Source: DAOUAT01 sp964551735
GTDB taxonomy: Bacteria > Chloroflexota > Anaerolineae > CG2-30-64-16
Assembly (NCBI GenBank): GCA_964551735.1
Contig: CAZKEF010000021.1
Coordinates: 1-64,000 of the forward strand
DNA length: 64,000 bases
Direction: 5' to 3'
Part shown: piece by piece, positions 56,023 to 64,000 of the stretch
Layout of the letters: every line of letters starts with the position of its first letter
Numbering within the stretch: the stretch's first letter is position 1
Made by a program: the position numbers and the translations under genes
Notes under the pieces: generated by a model
What the model was told of the DNA's origin: nothing
What the model saw: only the letters and a program-made list of their open reading frames with translations
Database searches by the model: none

Positions 56023-58140
56023 TTATGCTGATCCTCGCAGCCGCGCTTCGTGAATCACCGGCTCTACCTGTGCCAACCGTTCCAGCGGCGTGTGGCAGTA
56101 GATCACCAGGCCATCGGGGCCGAACTGCGGCTCAGGTTCGCACTTCTCGCACGTCTCACCCCCTTTGCGCGGGCAACGGGTGTGGAATCGGCAGCCGCTG
56201 GGCGGGTTGAGCGCGCTGGGGATTGTGCCCTTCAGGCGGATGCGCGTCTGTTGAGCGGTAGGGTCGGGCACCGGCACCGCCGAGAGCAGCGCCTCGGTGT
56301 AAGGATGATAAGGCGGCTGGAAGATCTGCTCGCTCGGCCCGAACTCCACAGCCTTGCCCAGGTACATCACCATGATGTAGTCGCACAGGTAGCGCACCAC
56401 GCTCAGATCATGGGAGATAAAGATCAGGCTGGCGCCATAGTTTTGCTGGATCTGCAGCAGAAGGTTGAGAACCGAGCTCTGCACAGAGACATCCAGGGCT
56501 GAGACCGGCTCATCGCACAGCACCAGCTCGGGCCGGGAGGCAAACGCGCGCGCGATGGCGACCCGCTGCTTTTCGCCGCCGCTCAATTGGCGCGGCTTGC
56601 GATCCAAATAAGTTTCGTTCAGCTTGACCGCGTAGAGCAGCCGCAGGATCTCGGCCTGGATCTCCGATTTCGGCGCCGTCTTAGATATTTCTAGCGGCCG
56701 CGCGATGATCTGGCGCACCGTCTGCGTGGGGTTCAGCGTGGAGTCCGGGTTTTGGAAGACCATCTGCAGCTCGCGCAACACGACCTTGTTGCGTTTTTCT
56801 ACCACCTTGGTCACGTCCACGCCCAGAAATTCCATCTTGCCGTCGGTGGGCGCCACCAGGCCGGCCACGGTCTTTGCCAGCGATGTCTTGCCCGAACCGC
56901 TCTCGCCTACGACCCCGATGATGCTGCCGGGCCTGACGTTGAAGCTGATGTTGTCCACTGCCCGGACGCGCCGCTCTTCGCGGTGGGTGATCAGCTTCTT
57001 CCACCACGGCATCTTCGTGACGTAATGGGTCTTCACGCCGTTCAGCTTCAGCAGGTCCTGATCCGCGGCCGCGATCTGCCGCACCTCCACCGTTGCGTCG
57101 GTGGGGGTCTCAGCCTCATGGGTTTCGGGTTCGCTTGTGGCCACGATCTGCCAGCGGTGACAGCGCACACTGCGTTGGAGGTCAACCCGATCCAGGCTTG
57201 GCCGCACAAGTTGGCAGTGATCATCGTCGCTGTAGCCGCAGCGCGGTTCGAACACACAACCAGCCGGGAGGTGGTTGGGAGAAGGCACCTGGCCGGGGAT
57301 CGGCGTCAGCTTGACCGCTTCCTTGCCCGCGGTGAGGGTGGGCACGCAGCGGAGCAGGCTCTTGGTGTAGGGGTGGTTGGGCCGCAGAAAGATGTCATTC
57401 ACCGGCGCCAGCTCCACCAACTCTCCGGCATACATGACTGCCACCCGATCACATACGCGGGCGACGACCCCCAGATTGTGGCTGATGTACAGGATAGCCG
57501 AATCGAATTCTTTACGCAGCACTTCGATCAGATCGAGCACTGTGGCGGCAACCGTCACGTCCAGCGCCGTGGTTGGTTCATCCATCACCAGCAGGCTTGG
57601 GTTACACAGCAGTGCCATGGCAATGACCACGCGCTGCTGCTGCCCGCCAGAGATCTGGTGCGGATAGCGCTTCATGATCTCTTCGGCGTCCGCCATGTTG
57701 ACCTTTTGCAGGATTTCGATCGTGTGGGCGTGGGCCTGCTTCTCGGTCAGGGGTTGGTGCGTTGTCAGCACCTCGGTCAACTGTTGGCCGATGGTCAGGC
57801 AGGGGTTGAGGGTGGTCATGGGGTCCTGGTAGACCATGGCGATGCGGTTGCCGCGGATGCTGCGTAACTCGTCATCTGCCATCTCCAGGATGTTGCGGCC
57901 CTCAAAGCGGATGTTGCCGCTGGAAACCCGGGCGTTGGCGCCCAGGTAGGCCATGACGGCCAGGGCCGTCGTCGTCTTGCCGCAACCCGATTCACCCACT
58001 AACCCCACTGCCTCCCCGCGTTTCACAGCGAACGATACGTTGCGCACCGCGGGCACGTCACCTCGCCGGGTGGTGTAGGTGACGGACAGGTCCTCGACCT
58101 GGAGCACAATCTCATCAGTAACCGCGTTGCCTGTCTTCAT
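56023..58140 (-). CDS. Fused DppD-DppF ATPase of the third peptide-type ABC transporter
   Basis: 705 residues from ATG 58140, preferred over 58158 because AAGGA sits upstream. Two complete cassettes: GESGCGKTT, YQDPMTTLNPC, ISGGQQQR, LLVMDEPTTALD and FEPRCGYSDDDHC, then GESGSGKTS, FQNPDSTLNPT, LSGGEKQR, LVLCDEPVSALD and FHTRCPRKGGETC. It is a clear paralog of the fusion at 36705-38780, so both fused systems descend from one ancestor. It directly precedes MttB copy 6. Confidence 0.91.
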   Translation of the reverse strand: MKTGNAVTDEIVLQVEDLSVTYTTRRGDVPAVRNVSFAVKRGEAVGLVGESGCGKTTTALAVMAYLGANARVSSGNIRFEGRNILEMADDELRSIRGNRIAMVYQDPMTTLNPCLTIGQQLTEVLTTHQPLTEKQAHAHTIEILQKVNMADAEEIMKRYPHQISGGQQQRVVIAMALLCNPSLLVMDEPTTALDVTVAATVLDLIEVLRKEFDSAILYISHNLGVVARVCDRVAVMYAGELVELAPVNDIFLRPNHPYTKSLLRCVPTLTAGKEAVKLTPIPGQVPSPNHLPAGCVFEPRCGYSDDDHCQLVRPSLDRVDLQRSVRCHRWQIVATSEPETHEAETPTDATVEVRQIAAADQDLLKLNGVKTHYVTKMPWWKKLITHREERRVRAVDNISFNVRPGSIIGVVGESGSGKTSLAKTVAGLVAPTDGKMEFLGVDVTKVVEKRNKVVLRELQMVFQNPDSTLNPTQTVRQIIARPLEISKTAPKSEIQAEILRLLYAVKLNETYLDRKPRQLSGGEKQRVAIARAFASRPELVLCDEPVSALDVSVQSSVLNLLLQIQQNYGASLIFISHDLSVVRYLCDYIMVMYLGKAVEFGPSEQIFQPPYHPYTEALLSAVPVPDPTAQQTRIRLKGTIPSALNPPSGCRFHTRCPRKGGETCEKCEPEPQFGPDGLVIYCHTPLERLAQVEPVIHEARLRGSA

Positions 58141-58177
58141 AGTCCTATCCTTGTCCATTAGCTGCCATGCTGAATTC

Positions 58178-58316
58178 TGTCATGCTGAGGCCGAATCCCT
58201 AACCGGTAGTGACCGGCTCAATTGATCAGGCCGAAGCATCTCTGGCGGCCAGACGAGACTCTTCGCTGGCTTTGAGCTGTCACTAGCTTTGAGCCGCAGA
58301 CCCGCTCAGAGTGACA
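58178..58316. repeat. Dispersed TGTCA...TGACA repeat copy
   Basis: TGTCATGCTGAGGCCGAATC at the left and GACCCGCTCAGAGTGACA at the right, interior GAAGCATCTCTGGCG and ACTCTTCGCTGGC. It occupies the 232-base space between the fused ATPase gene and permease C of the third transporter. Confidence 0.7.
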
Positions 58317-58372
58317 GAAACTAACCTGACAGAGCTCTCGGGTGAAAACAGCACCTTCTATGGTATTGCCTA

Positions 58373-59275
58373 TCAATATCTTCTCGACGCCGCGTTGACC
58401 CCGTCGGCAAACAGATTCAGCGCCACCACCAGGCTCGAGATCGCCAGCGATGGGAAGAGTGCGATCCACGGCGCCGTGATCATCCAGATGCGCCCTTCCG
58501 CCACCATGCGTCCCCAGTCGGGATCGGGCGGCGGTAGGCCGAGGCCCAGGAAGCCGAGGGTCCCGATGGCGATGGCGGCGTAGCCCACCCGCAGGCACGC
58601 ATCGATGATGACCGGCCCGAGGCAGTTAGGCAGGATCTCGCGAAACATGATGTAGAGCGCGGATTCTCCCCGCAAGCGGGCAGCCTGCACGAATTCGCGG
58701 GTGCGGACCTCCAACACCAGGCTGCGCACCAGGCGCGCCACGCCGGGGAAGCCGCCGACCGTGATTGCTACAACTACGTTGACCCTTGATGGCCCCACCG
58801 CGGCGATGATGATCATGTACAGCAGTAGGGTGGGGAAGGCCATCGTCGCATCCAACAGACGCATCAGGATATCGTCCAGCACGCCGCCGAAGTAGCCAGC
58901 CACCAGGCCTAATGTGATGCCGATCACCGACGCGCAGATCACCGACAGCGGCGCCAGCAGCAGGATCGGTTGGCTGCCGTACAGCAGCCGGCTCAGCACA
59001 TCTCGCCCCAGGTTGTCGGTGCCCATCAAGTGCGCGGCCGAGGGGGGGCGGTTCAAGCTGCCGACGATCGCGTTGGGCGGGTGCGGCGCCAGCACCGGCG
59101 CCAGGAAACTGATCACGATCCAGAAGACCACAATCCAAAACCCGATGGCCGCGGAGCGATAGTTCATGAAGGCCAGGGGGCCGACGCGCAGTTCAGTCCA
59201 TGCGCCTCGGATACGGATGCTCGGCTTGCCCTGGACGCCGCGGCCGAGACCTTGTGTTGATGCAGTCATGAGCAC
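58373..59275 (-). CDS. Third peptide-type ABC transporter permease C
   Basis: 300 residues. After a cytoplasmic N-terminus and first helix come MGTDNLGRDVLSRLLYGSQP, the coupling segment EVRTREFVQAARLRGESALY and GLGLPPPDPDWGRMVAEGRI, all DppC motifs, with about six membrane helices. It is encoded seven bases after permease B. The closest in-window relative is the permease at 38795-39676. Confidence 0.92.
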   Translation of the reverse strand: MLMTASTQGLGRGVQGKPSIRIRGAWTELRVGPLAFMNYRSAAIGFWIVVFWIVISFLAPVLAPHPPNAIVGSLNRPPSAAHLMGTDNLGRDVLSRLLYGSQPILLLAPLSVICASVIGITLGLVAGYFGGVLDDILMRLLDATMAFPTLLLYMIIIAAVGPSRVNVVVAITVGGFPGVARLVRSLVLEVRTREFVQAARLRGESALYIMFREILPNCLGPVIIDACLRVGYAAIAIGTLGFLGLGLPPPDPDWGRMVAEGRIWMITAPWIALFPSLAISSLVVALNLFADGVNAASRRY

Positions 59276-59282
59276 ACCTCCC

Positions 59283-60314
59283 TCACGAGTACCGAATGCG
59301 CGGGTTCAGGTAGATGTAAACGAAGTCGGCCGCAAGCTGTGTGGACGTGGCGATGAACGTCATAAAGAGCGCGCCCGCTTCGATCATGTACACGTCCTTG
59401 TTGAGCGACGCCTGGAGCAGCATCGAACCCAGGCCGGGGAACCCGAACAACGTCTCCACCACCACGATGCCGCCGATGAGCCAACTGATGTGCAGCAGGA
59501 TCACCGTGATAGGGGCCAGCAGCGCGTTTTTGAGCGCATGCTTGAAGACCACCTCACGGTACGGCAAGCCCTTCAAGATCGCCGTGCGGATGTAGGGTGT
59601 CGCCATGACCTCAACCATGCTGGCGCGCGTCATGCGGGCCACGTAGCCTGCTTCGGCAAAGAAGAGAACCGTGATGGGCATGATCAGCTTCAACGGGCTT
59701 TGAAGGATGGAACTCTCCGTGGTCAGCGCGCTGATGCCGGGCAGCAACTTGAGCTGGATGGCGAAGATAACCACCAAGATTACGCCCAGGGCGAAGGAGG
59801 GCGTGGATGTGGTGATCAGGCTGACCAGCGTGATCAAGCGATCGGCCAGTTTGTTCTCCTTCAGCCCTGCCCAGAGACCCAGCAACAGCGAGAGGGGCAT
59901 GATAAGAACGAAAGCGATGCCGGCCAGGATCGCGGAGTTCTTGACCCGGCGCAACATGATCTGCGCCACCGGCGCGCCGTTTTGCAGCGAGTAACCGAGA
60001 TCCCCGCGTATCAGCCCCTTGCGATCCAGACCTTCAGGCGTGCAGCCGGGCGGCAACGTTGTCTCGCCGAGGAGGGAGCGGGCCGGCGGGATCCAATCAT
60101 CCCCGGCCAGCCAGATGAGGTAGCGCGCGGTCGCGGGGCAGTTGAAGCCATACTGCTCCTTGAAGGCTGCGATCGTTTCAGCGGTGGCGAACTGGCCCAG
60201 GAAGTTGCGGGCGGGATCTACTGGCACGACCTCGCTGATGAAAAAGACCGCCATTGAGACGAGCAGCATCGTCAACAGCATCAGCGAGACGCGCCTGATG
60301 ATGATTTCAGTCAT
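59283..60314 (-). CDS. Third peptide-type ABC transporter permease B
   Basis: 343 residues. MTEIIIRRVSLMLLTMLLVS start, a periplasmic loop with QYGFNCPATARYLIWLAG and a moderate insert (IPPARSLLGETTLPPGCTPE), then the channel with coupling segment MATPYIRTAILKGLPYREVV and YIYLNPRIRYS at the end. It has a much smaller loop insert than permease B at 39689. No binding-protein gene accompanies this B-C-DF set in the window. Confidence 0.92.
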   Translation of the reverse strand: MTEIIIRRVSLMLLTMLLVSMAVFFISEVVPVDPARNFLGQFATAETIAAFKEQYGFNCPATARYLIWLAGDDWIPPARSLLGETTLPPGCTPEGLDRKGLIRGDLGYSLQNGAPVAQIMLRRVKNSAILAGIAFVLIMPLSLLLGLWAGLKENKLADRLITLVSLITTSTPSFALGVILVVIFAIQLKLLPGISALTTESSILQSPLKLIMPITVLFFAEAGYVARMTRASMVEVMATPYIRTAILKGLPYREVVFKHALKNALLAPITVILLHISWLIGGIVVVETLFGFPGLGSMLLQASLNKDVYMIEAGALFMTFIATSTQLAADFVYIYLNPRIRYS

Positions 60315-60326
60315 TCCAAATCTCCC

Positions 60327-61565
60327 TCAAGGGAACTGGGCCTGGCTGGCGTTCTTGGCCGGCAGCCAGTGCAGCAGTGGCAGCGCGATGAGCGGCACCA
60401 CGGCCGCGGCCGCGAACGCGGTGCGCAGGCCCCAGATGTCGCCCACACGGCCCACGGCGATGACGACGATGGAGCGAAAGACGAAGCTGAGCGCCATGTA
60501 GAACCCATTGGCCAGTGCCCGGTTGTTAGGGAAGCTCTCCTGCACCAGCGCCATGATCACCGGCGTGATAGACAGCGACGTCAGCCCCAGCAGCACCAGC
60601 AGGGGGAAGCGCAGCCAGCCGCTGGAGCCCAGGAAGATGAACATCAAGATCGAGGTCGGGAAAATGGACAGGAAGATCATCATCCGGCGGCCCAGCCGGT
60701 CGCTCAGCGTGCCGCCGAAAAAGGCGCCCACCACGCCGGCCGCCTGCAGTACCGACAGCGCCACACTGGCCAGCCAGAAGCTCTCGCCCGCATCATACAG
60801 CAGCACCGGCAAATAGGTGACCAGGGCTGCGCTCAGGATGACGTGCACGGCCATGAATCCCAGGAGTGGTACGAGCAGCCGGCCCTTGCCCTTCAACTCC
60901 TGGCGCAGCGAAGTCCGCCCGCGCGCCAGCCCGCCGATGCTCCGGCGGTCGGATGGCAGCGCAAAATACAAGGCGACGGAGGTCAAGATGCCGCCGATCA
61001 TCAACCACGGCATGCGCGCCTGGCCCATCATAGGGATTGTGGCGCCGATCACCAGCGGGCCGACGAAGCGGCCGAACTCTCCACCCACCATCCAGATGCT
61101 CATGCCCAGGCCCAGCTTCCTGCCCGCGACGTTGCCGGTCATGACCGGCCCGACCGCGTGCAAGCAGGCCGAGCTTACACCTGCGATGGTCAGCAGGATG
61201 GCTAGGGCCAGGTAGCTGGGTGCCACGCCCAACATGCTCATGGCGAACGCGGTGACCGCCGGTGCCAGGATCACGAAGAAGCGCGCGTTGAACCGATCGG
61301 CAACGCCGCCGATGACCGGCTGGAGCAGCGAGGCCTCTTGCATGAAGACGGAGAGCAGGCCGGCTTCGGTGTTGGATAGGCCCAGCGTTTGCCTGAAGAT
61401 GATGAGCAGCGGCGCCAGGAACGATGTGTAGCTGTCGTGGACCCAATGTGCGACTGCGATGGTGCCGACCCGGCCCGCCTCGAAGCCGGAAGCCTCGTGC
61501 GTTTGGGTTGATGCAGTTGGTATCGCAAGTGCGCTGTCTGTAGCGCGATTGCCGACGATTGCCAA
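60327..61565 (-). CDS. MFS transporter (Fsr-like)
   Basis: About 412 residues if started at TTG 61565, which has GGGAGG six bases upstream (61577-61572 on the minus strand); an upstream TTG at 61595 would give 422. Twelve hydrophobic segments, GGVADRFNARFF as loop 2-3 motif and GGTLSDRLGRRMMIF as its second-half counterpart mark a major facilitator. AHWVHDSYTSFLAPLL near the N-terminus recalls the fosmidomycin-resistance-protein branch. It probably moves a small solute across the inner membrane; it lies in one run with the third ABC system. Confidence 0.85.
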   Translation of the reverse strand: MAIVGNRATDSALAIPTASTQTHEASGFEAGRVGTIAVAHWVHDSYTSFLAPLLIIFRQTLGLSNTEAGLLSVFMQEASLLQPVIGGVADRFNARFFVILAPAVTAFAMSMLGVAPSYLALAILLTIAGVSSACLHAVGPVMTGNVAGRKLGLGMSIWMVGGEFGRFVGPLVIGATIPMMGQARMPWLMIGGILTSVALYFALPSDRRSIGGLARGRTSLRQELKGKGRLLVPLLGFMAVHVILSAALVTYLPVLLYDAGESFWLASVALSVLQAAGVVGAFFGGTLSDRLGRRMMIFLSIFPTSILMFIFLGSSGWLRFPLLVLLGLTSLSITPVIMALVQESFPNNRALANGFYMALSFVFRSIVVIAVGRVGDIWGLRTAFAAAAVVPLIALPLLHWLPAKNASQAQFP

Positions 61566-61588
61566 GGATGCCTCCCAATATGGGGTGT

Positions 61589-61631
61589 ACCACAATCAGC
61601 CGGATTGTGGTGCGCAATCCAGCGGATTGCG
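61589..61631. repeat. Two tandem hairpins between the MFS genes
   Basis: ACCACAATC (61589-61597) with GATTGTGGT (61603-61611), then CGCAATCC (61613-61620) with GGATTGCG (61624-61631): two perfect stems sharing the CAATCC theme in the space between the two MFS genes. Function unknown; they could separate expression of the two transporters. Confidence 0.55.
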
Positions 61632-61639
61632 TTACACTG

Positions 61640-62833
61640 CTACGTCACCGGCTGCGGCCGGAAGGATGCCCCGCGCCACAGCAGCAGCGTCATGATAAAC
61701 CCCGCCAGCATGATCACTCCGCCGCTGGCAAAGGGCAACCCAATGTTGATATCTAGCGCGCTGCCGGCCCAGATCGGGCCGATGACCTGGCCCAGGCTCA
61801 TGAAGGAGTTGTTCAACCCCAGCGCTGTGCCCTGACTCTGGCCGGCTCGCTTCGAGATCATGCTGGAGATCATCGGCATGATCAGCGAGCTGCCCATGAC
61901 GAACAGCGCCGTCACCAGGATAACGCTGCTGAATTGGCGCGCCGCCAACATCGCGGCATAGCCGAATGCGCTGTATAGCAAAGCTGCTCGCGCGACCGAG
62001 GGCTCTCCCCACCGTCGTGCCAGGCGGCCCACGACGATACTTTGCATGATCGCCGAACCCAGGCCCATCACCATCATCACCGTGCCTACCTGGCCGGGTG
62101 TGTAGGTGAACCGGCGCATGGCGTACATGCTGAACACCGACCAAAAGTGTGACATCCCGAAAGTGAGCATGAAGCTGAGCAGGAAGAGCTGGCCCATCGG
62201 CCCGCGCAACGCGCTAACCATTTCGGAGACCAGCGGCCTACGGCTGCGCCCCGGCTTGGCGCTCCGTTGCGCCGCCGGCAGCGATTCGGGCAGCACCAGG
62301 ACTGCAAACACCAGCACCACTGCGGTCAGGGCGGCGGCTACGAAGAACGGCAGCGAGAGCGAGTAGGTCGCCAGCCAGCCGGCCATCCCCGGCCCGACCA
62401 TCATGCCGCCGTACATCGCCGCGGAGACCAGCCCCATCGCGCCCCCGCGTTCTTGCTCCGATGATGAGTCGGCCATGTAGGCCATCGCCGTGGGCCAGGC
62501 GGCCGAGCCGATGGCGCCGGCCAGGAAGCGGGCCACAAAGAACATCCACAGTTGCGTGGACAGCCCGTACATGGCCTGGGTCACCACCGTGCCAGCGATG
62601 CCGATCAGGATGACCGGCTTGCGGCCGATGCGATCCGAAAGATCCCCCCACATGGGGGAGAAGAGGAACTGCGCGGCCGCCCATGTCGCCACCATCAGCC
62701 CCAGGTCGCGGCCGCTACCACCCAGATCGGTGATGACGAACGGGATGATGGGGATGACGATGCCGAAGCCCACCGTGACCATCAGCATGGTGGCAAAGAG
62801 GACGAAGATTTGCCGGCGGTTGGCGCTGCGCAA
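61640..62833 (-). CDS. MFS transporter (multidrug/TetA-like)
   Basis: 397 residues starting at TTG 62833, adjacent to the stop of the oxidoreductase gene (TAATTG), which suggests coupling; a later ATG at MLMVTVGFG is possible. Twelve hydrophobic segments, MWGDLSDRIGRKPVILIG as the classic MFS loop 2-3 motif and MAYMADSSSEQERGGAMGLV for the 4-5 region. It resembles drug/metabolite proton antiporters. With the oxidoreductase and the other MFS gene it may export or import a pathway compound. Confidence 0.85.
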   Translation of the reverse strand: MRSANRRQIFVLFATMLMVTVGFGIVIPIIPFVITDLGGSGRDLGLMVATWAAAQFLFSPMWGDLSDRIGRKPVILIGIAGTVVTQAMYGLSTQLWMFFVARFLAGAIGSAAWPTAMAYMADSSSEQERGGAMGLVSAAMYGGMMVGPGMAGWLATYSLSLPFFVAAALTAVVLVFAVLVLPESLPAAQRSAKPGRSRRPLVSEMVSALRGPMGQLFLLSFMLTFGMSHFWSVFSMYAMRRFTYTPGQVGTVMMVMGLGSAIMQSIVVGRLARRWGEPSVARAALLYSAFGYAAMLAARQFSSVILVTALFVMGSSLIMPMISSMISKRAGQSQGTALGLNNSFMSLGQVIGPIWAGSALDINIGLPFASGGVIMLAGFIMTLLLWRGASFRPQPVT

Positions 62834-64000
62834 TTAGCCCACCCTCTTGATGTTGCACAGGCCGGCCCGCAGCGGTGGGCACGACAGCACCGGGTCGCAG
62901 TGCCGTTCGTCGGTCAGCACGTTGGCGTTGGCTTCTTCCCAGCCGTGCAGAAGGCTGACCACATCCGGCCAGATATCCTCGATGACGTGAGCTTTCAGGC
63001 GAATGCTGCCGCGCAGGCTGGCGACCTCGACCCAGTCGCCGTCGGAGACCCCGTATCTGGCCGCGGTGCGGGGGTGGATCTCGGCCAGCGGTTCGGGATC
63101 GGCGCGGCGCAGGCTGGGCAGGCCGCGATGCCGCGCGTGGGTGTAGACCGCAACACGGCGTCCTGCGTTCAGAACTAGCGGGAAACGCTCAGCCAGCGCA
63201 GGATCGCTGACCGGGCTCTCGTTCGGCTCGGTGTAACCGGGGAGCGGGTCATAGCCGGTTGCTTCCAGCACGGAGGAGTAGAGCTCCACCTTGCCCGAAG
63301 GGGTGTGGAAGCCCCGGTCGAGATAGCCGCGATAGGTGTGGGGCTGCCCGACGTACAGGCCACCCGGATTGGCCTCCAGGTCCGCCACGTTAATGCCCAG
63401 TGGTGCGATCAAATGATCAATGGCCGCGCGCTCATCGGGCCAAGGGTAGTAAGCGCTGTAGCCCAGGCGGCGGCCCAATTCGGCCCAGAGCCACCAATCG
63501 GTGCGACGTTCGCCTGCTGGCACGGCTTGTTTCGTCAACATCGCGTAGTAAGGCGGTTTATCCGCACCGTAAGGTCCTGCGCGCATGACGAACTGGGTTT
63601 TCTCCAGGCTGTATGCGGCCGGGAGCACCAGGTCGGCATGCTGAGCGGTGGCGGTCATGTGCAGTTCCATGACGGCTAAGAAGTCCACCTTGCGTAACGC
63701 TGCATTGACCCGCGCCGTGTTCGGCCAGGTAAGCGACGGGTTGCCGCCGGCCAAGATGAGCGCCTTGATGGGGTAGGGTTCCCCATCCAAGATGGCGTCC
63801 AGCAGGCTGTCGCCCGGCACGAAGCCCGCGTACTCCAGGAAGATGGGGTAGCGCTCCTTGCCCAGCGGCGGAGATGCGGGTCGCATCTCGCGCAAGGTGA
63901 CGTCGGCCAGCGGGGTTGGGCCGCGCAAGACGTGGCCGCCGGGCACATCCAGATTGCCGGTCAGGGCGCGCAGGATCATGGTTGCCCGCAAGATCTGCGA
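62834..64000 (-). CDS. Molybdopterin oxidoreductase (DMSO reductase family), C-terminal part
   Basis: The frame runs off the right edge (SQILRATMILRALTGNLDVP is the first visible stretch), so about 388 C-terminal residues are seen. ALTGNLDVPGGHV, LILAGGNPSLTWPNT and TATAQHADLVLPAAYSLEKT are molybdopterin-dinucleotide-binding motifs, and the last domain (PLAEIHPRTAARYGVSDGDW...) is the Molydop_binding beta-barrel. The Fe-S and metal-ligand N-terminus lies outside the window, so substrate and any export signal cannot be judged. It begins the minus-strand run that ends in MttB copies 6, 5 and 4. Confidence 0.88.
   Translation of the reverse strand, partial: SQILRATMILRALTGNLDVPGGHVLRGPTPLADVTLREMRPASPPLGKERYPIFLEYAGFVPGDSLLDAILDGEPYPIKALILAGGNPSLTWPNTARVNAALRKVDFLAVMELHMTATAQHADLVLPAAYSLEKTQFVMRAGPYGADKPPYYAMLTKQAVPAGERRTDWWLWAELGRRLGYSAYYPWPDERAAIDHLIAPLGINVADLEANPGGLYVGQPHTYRGYLDRGFHTPSGKVELYSSVLEATGYDPLPGYTEPNESPVSDPALAERFPLVLNAGRRVAVYTHARHRGLPSLRRADPEPLAEIHPRTAARYGVSDGDWVEVASLRGSIRLKAHVIEDIWPDVVSLLHGWEEANANVLTDERHCDPVLSCPPLRAGLCNIKRVG

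Overview
The window is GC-rich, densely coded bacterial DNA that looks like a Chloroflexota (Anaerolineae/Caldilineae-type) genome. This is inferred, not proven. The grounds are lipoprotein binding proteins with Pro/Thr/Ala-rich linkers, zinc-ribbon/cyclase/ATPase/TPR giants, TumE (DUF6516)-type toxin modules, many MttB-superfamily paralogs, and intergenic spaces full of short imperfect palindromic repeats. I see no rRNA, tRNA, CRISPR array or insertion sequence.

Left part (1-12 kb, + strand): the end of an unknown gene, a cyclodeaminase/cyclohydrolase-like protein, then a sugar or sugar-acid catabolic set. That set has an SDR dehydrogenase, a hydroxypyruvate-isomerase-like TIM barrel, two paralogous DhnA/LsrF-type class I aldolases flanking an FGGY kinase, a HAD phosphatase overlapping a D-2-hydroxyacid dehydrogenase, a 5'-nucleotidase-family phosphoesterase and a hotdog thioesterase. 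Two toxin-antitoxin remnants sit between these genes: one has a toxin lacking its N-terminus, the other an antitoxin broken by a single-base frameshift.

Alpha-glucan region (12-28.5 kb, mostly - strand): three GH13 enzymes and one GH31 enzyme surround a regulatory block. The block has two tandem giant proteins (zinc ribbons, class III cyclase-like domain, STAND-type ATPase, TPR) and a single-domain cyclic-nucleotide-binding protein. One giant overlaps a GH13 gene by one base. Both cyclase domains keep the metal aspartates but lack the usual transition-state Asn and the purine-specifying Lys/Asp pair.

Transport region (28.9-43.9 kb, - strand): a complete Opp/Dpp-type ABC operon (binding protein, B, C, D, F), a CBS-ACT protein, and a second complete Opp/Dpp operon with fused D-F ATPases and a Tat-type binding protein, headed by a GntR/FCD regulator.

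MttB region (44-64 kb): six non-pyrrolysine MttB-superfamily (COG5598) genes within 12 kb, with a gamma-family PLP enzyme, an Asp/Glu-racemase-family protein and a Tam-like SAM methyltransferase. These are followed upstream on the - strand by a third Dpp-type transporter (B, C, fused DF, no binding protein), two MFS transporters and a molybdopterin oxidoreductase cut by the window edge. The first MttB gene diverges from the GntR gene across a 213-bp space with a near-consensus promoter and three palindromes. The simplest reading is a GntR-controlled uptake and breakdown island for methylated amines, betaines or related peptide-like compounds. No corrinoid protein, corrinoid-reactivating protein or pyrrolysine gene lies in the window, so the chemistry of the six paralogs is open. 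This island is the best candidate here for an undescribed system.
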